From an uncultured Alphaproteobacteria bacterium (GTDB lineage: Bacteria; Pseudomonadota; Alphaproteobacteria; Rs-D84), in assembly GCA_947367055.1 (NCBI GenBank), contig CANBCI010000002.1, positions 142,005 to 206,004 of the forward strand: 64,000 bases of DNA. Reading direction: 5' to 3'. The position numbers and the translations under genes are program-made. Each line of letters starts with the position of its first letter. Position 1 is the stretch's first letter. Under the pieces are notes generated by a model. The model saw only the letters and a program-made list of their open reading frames with translations, searched no databases and had not been told where the DNA came from. Positions 16,638 through 24,849 of this stretch are shown here, piece by piece.

Positions 16638-17225
16638 ATGAGTAAAGGTTGGGATAACGCAACACTGAAAAAACTAAAAGCACTGACCGGCAAGGGATTA
16701 TCAACATCCGAAATCGGGAAGCGTTTGGGATTGTCTAAAAATGCGGTCGTGGGCAAATTAAACAGATTGGGCTGGAATCTAAAGGCGTCGGGCAGCGCAC
16801 CGGCCGCTAAAAAGGCGGCGCCCGCCCCAAAGAAAACCAAGACCGTTGCCGCGGCACCTAAAAAAGCCGCCCCGGTAAAGGCGCCCGCACCCAAAAAGCC
16901 GGCGGCCACCACAAAGGCAACTGCAAAGAAAACAACCGCAGCGCCCAAGGCGTCCGCAAAATCCGCGGTGCCGGCGAAGCCGACCGCAACTGTGGCGGCC
17001 GCACCGAAAACGTCCAAGTCGTCGACCAAAAATCTGGCAATGCATCAACGAATTATCCAGCATTCTTTGGAAATGGCCAACTTAAAGCCGAACCAGTGCC
17101 GGTGGCCGATTGGTGACCCTGATTCGGAAAATTTCCATTTTTGCGGCGAAACCGTGTTTGTCGGCAAACCGTATTGTTACGAGCATTGCAAACAGGCGTA
17201 TCAGTTCACGCAAAAGAAACAATAA
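16638..17225 (+). CDS. gcrA: GcrA cell cycle regulator
   Basis: A 195-residue protein. Residues 1-50 match the GcrA N-terminal helix-turn-helix (GWDNATLKKLKALTGKGLST...NAVVGKLNRLGW), and the C-terminus has the family's CRWPIGDP...FHFCG...YCYEHC cluster, which binds sigma70 RNA polymerase in Caulobacter. Between them is an Ala/Lys/Pro linker of about 75 residues, somewhat longer than usual. GcrA acts with CcrM methylation of GANTC to time cell-cycle genes. AGGGG precedes the ATG. It is divergent from the prepilin peptidase operon and 15 bases before the next gene. Confidence 0.96.
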   Translation: MSKGWDNATLKKLKALTGKGLSTSEIGKRLGLSKNAVVGKLNRLGWNLKASGSAPAAKKAAPAPKKTKTVAAAPKKAAPVKAPAPKKPAATTKATAKKTTAAPKASAKSAVPAKPTATVAAAPKTSKSSTKNLAMHQRIIQHSLEMANLKPNQCRWPIGDPDSENFHFCGETVFVGKPYCYEHCKQAYQFTQKKQ

Positions 17226-17240
17226 TTCTGGGGGAAGCCG

Positions 17241-19250
17241 ATGCCGTCCGAGAGAGAGAATCATTTGCCGATTTTAACGCCGCGCGACTATGACATTGCA
17301 GGAAATGTGTTCCGTGCATATTATGATGCGCGTCATAAACTGGTTTTTGTAATTGACTATACTATATCGCCGGACAAGCCGAATGTTCTGCTGGTTCTGA
17401 ATCCGGCGGGCGATCGAAAATGGGATGATGTGCTGGCCAATGATTTCGGGGTTGATTTGGAAACCGTGCGACCGAAAAAGGACAACAAGTATCAGAAACT
17501 GGATATTGAATATTCGGGTTTGGCCATATATGATGATTTGATTGCGAATTTTGAATCCGGAAACGAAATTGATGATGCAATGCGCTCCTTGGCGGAATTT
17601 AGAAATGCATCCGTGCGCCGTGCCGCGTCCGAACGCCTGGAAAGTGCGGAATTTATCGCCGCGAATACGCGCGAAACAATTATAAAGGCCAATGAAACCA
17701 TTGACGAACTGGAAACAAAAACCCGTGAATTAAAAACAAAACTGTCGCGTCAGCGCAAGGATGTCGGCCGGGAACCGACCAAGCAATCCGCATCGAAAAT
17801 TCTGCGGACAGAGGCGCAGATAGACGCAACCAATGAAAAGATTAAGCGCGCAAAAAAGCGTCTGGCAAACGCGCAGAAACGACTGGTTGCCGCCGAAGAC
17901 GACGCCCAGCGTGCGCGCGATATTCTGGAACGCGTTCCTGTTGCGGGGGATGCGGCATCACGTGATATTATGATAGCGCCCGCAAACGAGGTCTCCGTGA
18001 TGCGTGATAATTTGCCGGCGGAAATCGCACCGAAATTTACGGAAATCGTATCGTTTGATGCACCCGCGGCGCCGGATGAAACAATAATAACATCAGAACA
18101 AAAGGCGGAAAATATGGCCGATGAAGAAGTAAAACCTTTATTTGACAAGGATCCGGAAATTTTGAATGAAGAGATAGCGTTCAAACCGATAGATTTTGAT
18201 GTTTCGTCGGTTGAACCCGTGCCGCAGACACGTGCGGTTTCCGAACCCGCCCCGGTTGCGGCCCAAAATGTTTATGATGATACGCCTGCGCCGGTTCAGC
18301 CGCTTTCATTTACGCCGCCGACTGAAAATGTCACCAACGCGGCGCCGCAGCACGCACCGATTAGTGTCACGCCGGTTCTGGATTCAATAACGGCGGTGGA
18401 TGCGGAACCCAAATCCGAAACTGTCGTGACCGAGTTTATTCCGCGCCCAGTTGTCGCGCCGGAACCTGCGCCCGCGCCAATGCCGGAAATTTCACCGGCG
18501 CCCGCCACGTCCGATTTGCGGCCGGTTTCACCGATTACGGGTACAACCGCGTCTGCGGCGGCGGGTACGCGTGCAAAACCAACATTGCTGTATTATATCA
18601 TGCTTATAATGCTGATAATCATGTCGATATTCACACTGTGGCTGTATCAGAAATCATCCGGCGACAGCGTGCCAGATTTGGCGGCGTCAATGGCATCTAT
18701 GGCACCAAAGGAAACGACGGTTGCACCAACGCCGGATATTGTGACGCCGGATACGGTGACGGAAAGCGTTGTGCCGGATCCGTTTATTGTTTCCGTGGCG
18801 GTTGCGGAACCGCAGACGGATGACGTCATACCGGAACCGACCCCGGCGGTTGTTGCGGAACCTGCGGTTCCGGATTTGATGCCGGTTGTCGCGACCCCGG
18901 AACCCGTCGCGCCTGCAGAAATTGAATCAACAGTATCGGTGACGACGGAAATTCCGGAACCCGTCGTAACAGCAATTGAACCGGCGCCGGTCGCGGCGCC
19001 TGTCGCCACGGCCCCGGCGGAACCTGTGGTGAACAAGCCGGCATATGGCGTATCAAGTCCGGACAAAATGTTTGTCGCGGCGTCGGAATATGATGCGGGG
19101 AATGCGGCCACGTCTGATGATGCATCAACATGTGCGAACGGGGGAATGCCTGATATGTACGGATGCTGCCCGGGTGAAACGTTTACGGATATGGGCGGCG
19201 GCACGGTTGCATGTTGCGCGGATGGCGAATGTTTCCCGCCGATGTTATAA
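17241..19250 (+). CDS. Large single-pass membrane protein, Pro/Val/Glu-rich, with Cys-rich C-terminal end
   Basis: A 669-residue protein with no family I recognise. Residues 1-110 look globular, 130-235 are a charged coiled coil (RRAASERLESAEF... KKRLANAQKRL), and 250-440 are Pro/Ala/Val-rich. One membrane span lies near 450-472 (LLYYIMLIMLIIMSIFTLWLY), then about 150 Pro/Val/Glu-rich residues, and a compact C-terminus with CANGGMPDMYGCCPG and ACCADGECFPP. The N-terminus is probably cytoplasmic and the Cys-rich end periplasmic. GGGGGAAG precedes the ATG. It may be co-transcribed with gcrA. Confidence 0.8.
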   Translation: MPSERENHLPILTPRDYDIAGNVFRAYYDARHKLVFVIDYTISPDKPNVLLVLNPAGDRKWDDVLANDFGVDLETVRPKKDNKYQKLDIEYSGLAIYDDLIANFESGNEIDDAMRSLAEFRNASVRRAASERLESAEFIAANTRETIIKANETIDELETKTRELKTKLSRQRKDVGREPTKQSASKILRTEAQIDATNEKIKRAKKRLANAQKRLVAAEDDAQRARDILERVPVAGDAASRDIMIAPANEVSVMRDNLPAEIAPKFTEIVSFDAPAAPDETIITSEQKAENMADEEVKPLFDKDPEILNEEIAFKPIDFDVSSVEPVPQTRAVSEPAPVAAQNVYDDTPAPVQPLSFTPPTENVTNAAPQHAPISVTPVLDSITAVDAEPKSETVVTEFIPRPVVAPEPAPAPMPEISPAPATSDLRPVSPITGTTASAAAGTRAKPTLLYYIMLIMLIIMSIFTLWLYQKSSGDSVPDLAASMASMAPKETTVAPTPDIVTPDTVTESVVPDPFIVSVAVAEPQTDDVIPEPTPAVVAEPAVPDLMPVVATPEPVAPAEIESTVSVTTEIPEPVVTAIEPAPVAAPVATAPAEPVVNKPAYGVSSPDKMFVAASEYDAGNAATSDDASTCANGGMPDMYGCCPGETFTDMGGGTVACCADGECFPPML

Positions 19251-19275
19251 AAAAACCGCCAAATTGGCGGTTTTT
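19251..19275. terminator. Bidirectional terminator
   Basis: AAAAACCGCC-AAATT-GGCGGTTTTT between the large membrane-protein gene and acpS. Confidence 0.88.
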
Positions 19276-19277
19276 AA

Positions 19278-19655
19278 TTATTCTTTTTCAATTACAACGA
19301 TTGCGGCGGAATAATCGTCTTGGTCCGTTATGGACAGATGAACCCGCGCATCGCCGCCGGCGCGTTCTTTTAGTGCAGCCTTGGCGCCGCCTGCTATCAA
19401 CAGTTCGGGACAGCCCGCGTCATTATGCACAACCGATACATCGGAAAAAGCGATGTCGTCGCCGAATCCGGTCCCCAGTGCTTTTAAGCAAGCCTCGCGC
19501 GCGGCCCAGAAATTTGCCAAATGCTTTTCCGCATTTGCATTGTCCGCATCGGCGTATTCCAATTCCTTTTTGGTGAATATGCGTTGTTTTTTGAACGCGG
19601 ACCAATCCAAGAAACGACCGCATTCAACCAAATCGATTCCAATGCCAATTATCAT
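19278..19655 (-). CDS. acpS: Holo-[acyl-carrier-protein] synthase
   Basis: It transfers the 4'-phosphopantetheine arm from CoA to acyl carrier protein. The 125-residue length is standard. GIGIDLVE at the N-terminus contains the metal-binding Asp, FWAAREACLKALGTG is the second signature, and the SITDQDDYSAAIVV C-terminal strand completes the fold. It is a single gene after a terminator and before a repeat region next to tRNA-Pro. Confidence 0.96.
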   Translation of the reverse strand: MIIGIGIDLVECGRFLDWSAFKKQRIFTKKELEYADADNANAEKHLANFWAAREACLKALGTGFGDDIAFSDVSVVHNDAGCPELLIAGGAKAALKERAGGDARVHLSITDQDDYSAAIVVIEKE

Positions 19656-19754
19656 GAAATGCCCCCTGTATATTTCAATTTACATGCGCATACTAATAAC
19701 TTTTTTCCGATTCGTGCAAGCATAAAATATGTAATTGATATTTATACCCACCAA

Positions 19755-19999
19755 GCAATCCAAAAAACAAATCGGCGCAAGGCCGATTGATTTTTTGGTC
19801 GCCGTAGACAGGAATGTAATTCCTACCGCAATAGTGTTGCGGCGGGTCCCTTTCCGCTCGTAAGGCTCAAACTGCGTAAATACTTGTTTTCGCCAACTTC
19901 GCAGACGAACCTGCGGTGCGCAGGCCCTCTTCCGCACCCGCAATCCAAAAAACAAACCGGCACAAGGCCGATTGATTTTTTGGTCGGGGTGACAGGAAT
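19755..19999 (-). repeat. Duplicated tRNA-3'-end/terminator element next to tRNA-Pro
   Basis: Two near-identical copies of a 45-base block (19755..19801 and 19940..19986) lie 185 bases apart with two mismatches. Each contains a terminator hairpin (GGC-CAAGG-GCC type with A and T flanks). The right copy runs into the real 3' end of tRNA-Pro, the left copy into a degenerate version that still reads GACAGGAAT. The intervening 140 bases share short blocks with the equivalent spacer near tRNA-Gly (36520..36760). No gene is evident in 19656..19980. Confidence 0.7.
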
Positions 20000-20057
20000 C
20001 GAACCTGCGACCCCTTGCACCCCATGCAAGTACTCTACCAGGCTGAGCTACACCCCG
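19981..20057 (-). tRNA. tRNA-Pro (anticodon GGG)
   Basis: Read on the minus strand, the acceptor CGGGGTG pairs with CACCCCG and CCA is encoded. The anticodon stem CTTGC/GCAAG encloses ATGGGGT with anticodon GGG. Total 77 bases. Confidence 0.96.
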
Positions 20058-20116
20058 ACATGTGGGCTAATATAACGGATATTATTCAAAATTACAATTG
20101 TTTTTTTATACGCGCC

Positions 20117-20233
20117 CTATTTTGCATGGACGACAACCCATACAATAATACCAATACATAGCGCCACGACCAGAAACAACAATATATAGTGCGCGATTGT
20201 GAATGAATTTGTCTGTGGTGTTTTGTTTGCCAT
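20117..20233 (-). CDS. 38-residue membrane protein
   Basis: A small ORF starting MANKTPQTNSFTIAH, then one membrane segment YILLFLVVALCIGIIVWVVV, ending HAK. AAGGGAG lies 10 bases before the ATG, good Shine-Dalgarno spacing. Function unknown; small single-span proteins often modulate larger membrane complexes, but nothing here shows a partner. It sits between tRNA-Pro and corA on the opposite strand to corA. Confidence 0.65.
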   Translation of the reverse strand: MANKTPQTNSFTIAHYILLFLVVALCIGIIVWVVVHAK

Positions 20234-20317
20234 GGTGGATGCTCCCTTGTTATTTTCCTGGTTTTATTTTATCATACGGGGCGTGCGCAAAGTATGAATT
20301 TTTATTCCCAGAATGAA

Positions 20318-20346
20318 TTGCAATTTCGTTTTTTTGGGTATAAAAT
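20318..20346 (+). promoter_or_regulatory. corA promoter
   Basis: TTGCAA (20318) and TAAAAT (20341) are 17 bases apart, about 55 bases before the corA ATG. Confidence 0.55.
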
Positions 20347-20401
20347 GACGGCATATTGATTTACCACGCGCCCATCGCATCAGAAAACAAGGGAGATTGC
20401 C

Positions 20402-21286
20402 ATGTTTGTCACGGAAAAATTAAAAACATTCTCTTGGGTGAACGTGGGTAACCCCGATCATGCTGATTTTGAAAGACTGCAGACCGAGTTCAAAATCGAC
20501 GAAGACACAATTTCCGACATTTTGGACCCCGATGAACAGCCCCGGTTCGAGGTTGAAGATGATTATAAGGTTATCATCGTTCGTTTCCCAATTGTAAACC
20601 GCGAGACGGATACACTGTGGCATACGGAACCGTTGTCGATTATTTATTCGGGCGGGCGCGTTATCACGGTTTGCCGCAAGCGGTGCGACATTCTGGACAA
20701 GATGAAGAAAGACGAGAAAACAACGCGCGAAGAATTTATCCTGAATATAATCTATCACATTGCGGAATCATACCTGCGGTTTTTGAAGCAGTTGAATCGC
20801 CGCGTTTTGGAATCTAAAAAGGCACTGCAGGAACGCATCCGCAAAAAGGAACTGATGGATTTGTTAGAGGTTGAAAACAGTTACACACTTTACATGGCGG
20901 GGATAAAGGGCAATGTCGCGGTGTTGGACAAACTGGAAAAGGTGCGCGGATTTGTAAAGACCGACGATGCCACCGAATTGGCCGAGGATGCACGCATTGA
21001 ATTGTCCCAGGCGACCGAGGTTGTGACGAGCTATAGCAAGATGCTGAAATCAATCAAGGAAACGTTTGAAAGCGTCATCAACATGGATTCGAACACGTAC
21101 ATTAACCGTTTGACCATGTGGAACATTATATTAATGGCGCCGACGGTGATTGTCGGATTTTATGGAATGAACATGAAACTGCCATTGGCCGAATATGACC
21201 AGACGGCGATAATAATATTTGTGCTTATAATGGCGCTGCTGGTGGGATATGCGATGTTTGCCGCAATGTGCAGACGAATTGTGTGA
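20402..21286 (+). CDS. corA: CorA family divalent-cation transporter
   Basis: A 294-residue inner-membrane channel for Mg2+ (possibly Co2+ or Ni2+). An alpha/beta cytoplasmic N-terminal domain is followed by long helices from about residue 115 to 235, then two C-terminal membrane segments. The signature YGMN follows the first one (VIVGFYGMNMKLP near residue 258). AAGGGAG precedes the ATG. Single-gene unit with its own promoter, ending at a terminator shared with adk. Confidence 0.93.
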   Translation: MFVTEKLKTFSWVNVGNPDHADFERLQTEFKIDEDTISDILDPDEQPRFEVEDDYKVIIVRFPIVNRETDTLWHTEPLSIIYSGGRVITVCRKRCDILDKMKKDEKTTREEFILNIIYHIAESYLRFLKQLNRRVLESKKALQERIRKKELMDLLEVENSYTLYMAGIKGNVAVLDKLEKVRGFVKTDDATELAEDARIELSQATEVVTSYSKMLKSIKETFESVINMDSNTYINRLTMWNIILMAPTVIVGFYGMNMKLPLAEYDQTAIIIFVLIMALLVGYAMFAAMCRRIV

Positions 21287-21321
21287 TTCCCAGATAATGC
21301 GGCAACGCGCAACGGTAATAA

Positions 21322-21344
21322 AAATCCCGCCGTTTGGCGGGATT
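21322..21344. terminator. Bidirectional terminator between corA and adk
   Basis: AAATCCCGCC-GTTT-GGCGGGATT with T-rich flank on both sides. Confidence 0.85.
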
Positions 21345-21346
21345 GA

Positions 21347-21901
21347 TTATTTTTCCAACACGGCAAGTATGCGGTTAAAGTTGTCGTCAACTTCGCCCGT
21401 CACATCTACATCAGAGAATTTAATCCCCGCTGCCCCGCGCAGCCATTCAATTGCCGGCATTGTCACATTCCAGAATGTGTCCAGTCTGCGCCGTACCGCC
21501 GCCGCATCCGCATCGTCCGCACGACCGCCGCCGGCATTGATGCGTTTCTGTATGCGGGCCAGCATTATTTCCTCTGGCACATTCAGATAGATTACATGGA
21601 CATTGTATTTGTCCGCAAATGTCTTGACCAGCCATTCGGCCTGTGCAGTTGTGCGCGGAAACCCGTCAATCAGCATGTCTTTGTCGTCCGTCACCACGGA
21701 TTCGACCAATTTGAACAATTCCGCATCCGGCACCAGTTCGCCGCGTGCGATAATTTTTGCAATCTCGCTGTCGCTGGGCAATGCACGGAACATTGCGCCC
21801 GTTTCGATATAGTTATAGTCATGCTGTTCGCGCAGCATTTTTGAAAACGTGCCCTTGCCTACGCCCTGGCCGCCCATAAGAATAATCATATCTTTTTTCA
21901 T
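21347..21901 (-). CDS. adk: Adenylate kinase, short-LID form
   Basis: It converts AMP and ATP into two ADP. The 184-residue protein has the P-loop GGQGVGKGT near residue 10, the AMP-binding ETGAMFR and DGFPRT motifs, and a short lid (GGRADD... RRRL) like eukaryotic AK1 in place of the usual long bacterial zinc LID. With 184 residues against about 215 in E. coli, it is the short form, also seen in other bacteria. Single gene upstream of the rpsA terminator. Confidence 0.9.
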   Translation of the reverse strand: MKKDMIILMGGQGVGKGTFSKMLREQHDYNYIETGAMFRALPSDSEIAKIIARGELVPDAELFKLVESVVTDDKDMLIDGFPRTTAQAEWLVKTFADKYNVHVIYLNVPEEIMLARIQKRINAGGGRADDADAAAVRRRLDTFWNVTMPAIEWLRGAAGIKFSDVDVTGEVDDNFNRILAVLEK

Positions 21902-21987
21902 GGTGGTTTAATTTCCCCTTGGTTGTTTTACGAATATGTATGGTAAAACTTTTTTTGCCATTGTCCATAATTTTAGCATAAAAAAAT

Positions 21988-22011
21988 ATCCCCGGCAAGT
22001 GCGCCGGGGAT
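21988..22011 (-). terminator. rpsA terminator
   Basis: ATCCCCGGC pairs with GCCGGGGAT; on the minus strand it is followed by a run of T. Confidence 0.85.
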
Positions 22012-22032
22012 GCCATAATTCATAAATGTGAA

Positions 22033-23721
22033 TTATTTCTTGCTGTTTTCAATCGCAGCGCCCAAGATGTCGCCCAATACAGAACCGCTGTCGGCCTGGT
22101 TGGCGTATTCTTTGACTGCCTGCTTTTCCAGTGTCACCTGCAGTGCACGGATCGACAGTTTGACCGTGTTGCCTTCAACAGAAACAACAGAGGCTTCAAC
22201 CGTGTCGCCGACTTTGAATTTGTTCGTGTCCTGTTCGGATTTTTCACGAGACAAGTCTGTGCGACGGATGATGCCCTTTGCATCGCCCGGCAACGCCAGA
22301 ATCAGTTCGTCCGGTGTCACTTCGGAAACCGTGCCGGAAACAACCGCGCCCTTTTTCACGGAAACATTGCTGCTGTCCGCGCCTTCGGTCAATTGTTTGA
22401 TACCCAGTGTGACGCGTTCTTTTTCCGGATTGATGTCCAGAATCTTTGCCGTCACTTCTTGGCCGCGGACGAACTTTTTCAGTTCTTCTTCGTCCAGTTT
22501 GTTCCATGACAGGTCGGAAATGTGAACCATACCGTCCAGTTCCGGGGTCAGTGCAACGAACAGACCGAATTCGGTTGTGTTCTTAATCGGACCCGTGACG
22601 ATGTCGCCGACATTGTGTGTTTCGGCAAATTCTTTCCACGGGTTCGGCTGCAACTGTTTGTAGCCCAGGGAAATGCGGCGCTTGTCCTGATCGATGCCCA
22701 GAACAACAACATTTACATCCTGGCCGTTCTGCAGAACCTTGCTCGGGTGGATGTTCTTGTTTGTCCAAGACAATTCGGACATGTGGACCAGGCCTTCGAT
22801 GTTGTTGCCCAGGTCGATGAATGCGCCGTAATCGGTAATGGATGAAACCTTGCCCGACACTGTGTCGCCGACATTGAATGCGCGTGACGCGGTATCCCAC
22901 GGGTCATCTTCCAATTGTTTCGCGCCCAGGGAAATGCGGTGTGATTCCGGATCAAACTGAATAACTTTGACCTTGATCTTTTCACCAACATGAACCAATT
23001 CGCGCGGATGATTTACGCGTTTCCAGGACAAATCCGTCACATGCAGCAAGCCGTCGATTCCGCCCAAATCAATAAACACGCCGTAATCGGTGATGTTCTT
23101 GACGGTACCTTCGATAACCGCACCCAGGGCAATGTTCTTCATTGCTTCTTTCTGTGCGGCGGCAATGGAATCAGACTGAATCGCGCGACGTGAAACAATT
23201 GCGTTCGTGCGCAATGCGTCCATTTTCAATACGCGGAATTTGTCTTTCAATCCAATCAGGGATTTTGCATCGCGGATCGGTTTGTGATCAACCTGGCTTG
23301 ACGGCATGAATGCGAATACGCCACCCAGGTCAACGGTATAACCGCCGCGGACAACGTCGATAATCGTGCCTTCTGGATCAATACCTTCTGCAACGGTCTT
23401 TTCCAGGTCTTTCCATGCCTTTTCAGCGCGCGCCTTGGTATAGGACAGAACGGCCGTCCCTTCGCGTGATTCATAGCGTTCGACAAATACATCAATAATG
23501 TCGCCAACGCTTGGCACGGATGCACCGAATTCCTTTAACGGAACGCGGCCTTCGGATTTCAGGCCCACATCAACCATCGCGAAATCGCCGCGAATATCTT
23601 TGACGGTGCCCTTGGTTGCGTAGCCCTGCAAAGTTTCCTGTTTGCCATAGTTTTCATCAAACATTTTGACAAAGTCTTCGCCGGATACGGGATTAAATAA
23701 ATCTTTGGATAAATCTTTCAT
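22033..23721 (-). CDS. rpsA: 30S ribosomal protein S1
   Basis: A 562-residue protein that binds mRNA on the 30S subunit. Six S1 (OB-fold) repeats are visible, starting near GYATKGTVKDI, IDPEGTIIDV, VIEGTVKNITDYGVF, TVSGKVSSITDYGAF, IVTGPIKNTTEFGLF and VVSGTVSEVTPDELI. Repeats 3 to 5 keep the typical LVHxSxLSW-like ends; repeat 6 is divergent, as usual. ATG 23721 (MKDLSKDLFNPV) is chosen over an upstream in-frame TTG. No clear Shine-Dalgarno is seen, which is common for rpsA. Confidence 0.96.
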   Translation of the reverse strand: MKDLSKDLFNPVSGEDFVKMFDENYGKQETLQGYATKGTVKDIRGDFAMVDVGLKSEGRVPLKEFGASVPSVGDIIDVFVERYESREGTAVLSYTKARAEKAWKDLEKTVAEGIDPEGTIIDVVRGGYTVDLGGVFAFMPSSQVDHKPIRDAKSLIGLKDKFRVLKMDALRTNAIVSRRAIQSDSIAAAQKEAMKNIALGAVIEGTVKNITDYGVFIDLGGIDGLLHVTDLSWKRVNHPRELVHVGEKIKVKVIQFDPESHRISLGAKQLEDDPWDTASRAFNVGDTVSGKVSSITDYGAFIDLGNNIEGLVHMSELSWTNKNIHPSKVLQNGQDVNVVVLGIDQDKRRISLGYKQLQPNPWKEFAETHNVGDIVTGPIKNTTEFGLFVALTPELDGMVHISDLSWNKLDEEELKKFVRGQEVTAKILDINPEKERVTLGIKQLTEGADSSNVSVKKGAVVSGTVSEVTPDELILALPGDAKGIIRRTDLSREKSEQDTNKFKVGDTVEASVVSVEGNTVKLSIRALQVTLEKQAVKEYANQADSGSVLGDILGAAIENSKK

Positions 23722-23869
23722 AGAAAAGTGTTCATACAAAGTTTGCCGTTTGAATTCAGATTTCAAAGGACTTGTGGGGTTAATCGGATTGAAATTGCGC
23801 CCACCCGCAAAATCACACGGATTATATTGGATTTATTTTGAAAAAGCAAGGATTTAATGACTTATTACA

Positions 23870-24391
23870 TTATGGATTTATCGGTGTAATAATTTCTATA
23901 TCACCTATGTCAAGTTTGTTTGAATAATTACAATTGCTGGTATAAAAAAATGTGCCGGAATCATCGGTTTGCACCTGGTTGGCCGGGATATAGCAATCGG
24001 TTATTTTTGTCGCATTGCCAATCGGACTGGTTCCCGGTTCGGGACATTTAGTGCAGTTCCCGTTCGTGCCATATGTACCGTTGCCGCATATTTGTATTAC
24101 GGGCGTATCGCCGCCACTGCCCGGGCAGCATGTGTCGCACATTGATGCACTTGGTGCGGTGCATGATGTACTGCATTTGTATGCGTCTGTGTCTGACATG
24201 GTCATGCACTCCGAAGGAGTCCTTACGCACAGCGTGACGCATTGTTGCAATGTTTCCTTGCAGCAAGTGCCCTCGCAATATTTGCCATATTCATTTTGTG
24301 CACACGTTAGTGCGGCGGCGTTTTTTGTGCCAATCACTGGCGCGATTGTCATTGCGCATAATAATGTGCAGAATAACGATTTGAATTTCAT
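23870..24391 (-). CDS. Exported Cys-rich protein A with shared C-terminal module
   Basis: A 173-residue protein with a signal peptide (KFKSLFCTLLCAMTIAPVIG). The mature part holds about 19 cysteines, often paired (GTCCKETL, DTCCPGS), suggesting disulfide cross-linking outside the cytoplasm. Near the C-terminus it has CTKCPEPG, a TDC, then DDSGTFFYTSNCNY, the module shared with the proteins at 25685, 28402 and 47627. Function unknown. AAGGGGAAAAC precedes the ATG. Expression is likely controlled by the structured leader at 24392..24670. Confidence 0.85.
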   Translation of the reverse strand: MKFKSLFCTLLCAMTIAPVIGTKNAAALTCAQNEYGKYCEGTCCKETLQQCVTLCVRTPSECMTMSDTDAYKCSTSCTAPSASMCDTCCPGSGGDTPVIQICGNGTYGTNGNCTKCPEPGTSPIGNATKITDCYIPANQVQTDDSGTFFYTSNCNYSNKLDIGDIEIITPINP

Positions 24392-24670
24392 GTTTTCCCC
24401 TTTCCTTGTGTTTTCAAAAACAAAACCGTCAAGACATTGACGGTCGGGGAGTTAAGAAAATCATAATCAAAGAAATGACCCCTGTGGTTTTTACACATAA
24501 ATGGTGTGCTGTTATATAACCACAGGCTCCCCGACTGATTTATGTTATCGGGGGCAGTACAATAAATGGCGCAATTGCGCCGCAATGTACCGCGGACATA
24601 GCGGACGCATGCGTCCACCACTTTGATTAAGGGTTTTCTTACGACCCGAACCCAATGCCCATTTGGATCC
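24392..24670 (-). promoter_or_regulatory. Structured leader RNA, copy A
   Basis: From the predicted start near 24670 the minus-strand RNA contains: the helix P1 5' strand (24642-24621) pairing with its 3' strand (24472-24451), including TAATCAAAG with CTTTGATTA and TAAGAAAA with TTTTCTTA; a C-rich strand (24554-24548); a G-rich switch strand AGTCGGGGAG (24536-24527); a pseudoknot strand CTCCCCGACC (24451-24442) just past P1; and a terminator hairpin ACCGTCA/TGACGGT with TTTT (24444-24421). An inner stem CCTGTGGTT/AACCACAGG follows the switch strand. The ATG at 24391 lies about 30 bases beyond the terminator. Confidence 0.75.
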
Positions 24671-24676
24671 ATAAAA

Positions 24677-24705
24677 ATTATACAAAATCGTGTTATATAA
24701 GACAA
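24677..24705 (-). promoter_or_regulatory. Promoter of leader copy A
   Basis: Minus strand TTGTCT (24705-24700), 17-base spacer, TATAAT (24682-24677). Confidence 0.75.
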
Positions 24706-24803
24706 GCCTTTTTATCGCATGGGGTTTCACCAAACCGTCCCGCCATTTTGCAAGCAAAAAGATGCACACCGCGCCGTGCGTGGCGTGCATGGAAATCGGC
24801 AAG

Positions 24804-24832
24804 CAAAAAATCCCCGTTTGGGGATTTTTTGC
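24804..24832. terminator. Terminator of the glycine-zipper lipoprotein gene
   Basis: AAAAAATCCCC-GTTT-GGGGATTTTTT, symmetric with T-runs on both strands. Confidence 0.85.
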
Positions 24833-24849
24833 TGATTGTCCATATGAAT

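Noticed and set aside
19884-20075. Plus-strand ORF across tRNA-Pro with a peptide reading VGVTGIEPAT
   Set aside because: This is the well-known false translation of the antisense strand of a tRNA gene; the tRNA explains the sequence.
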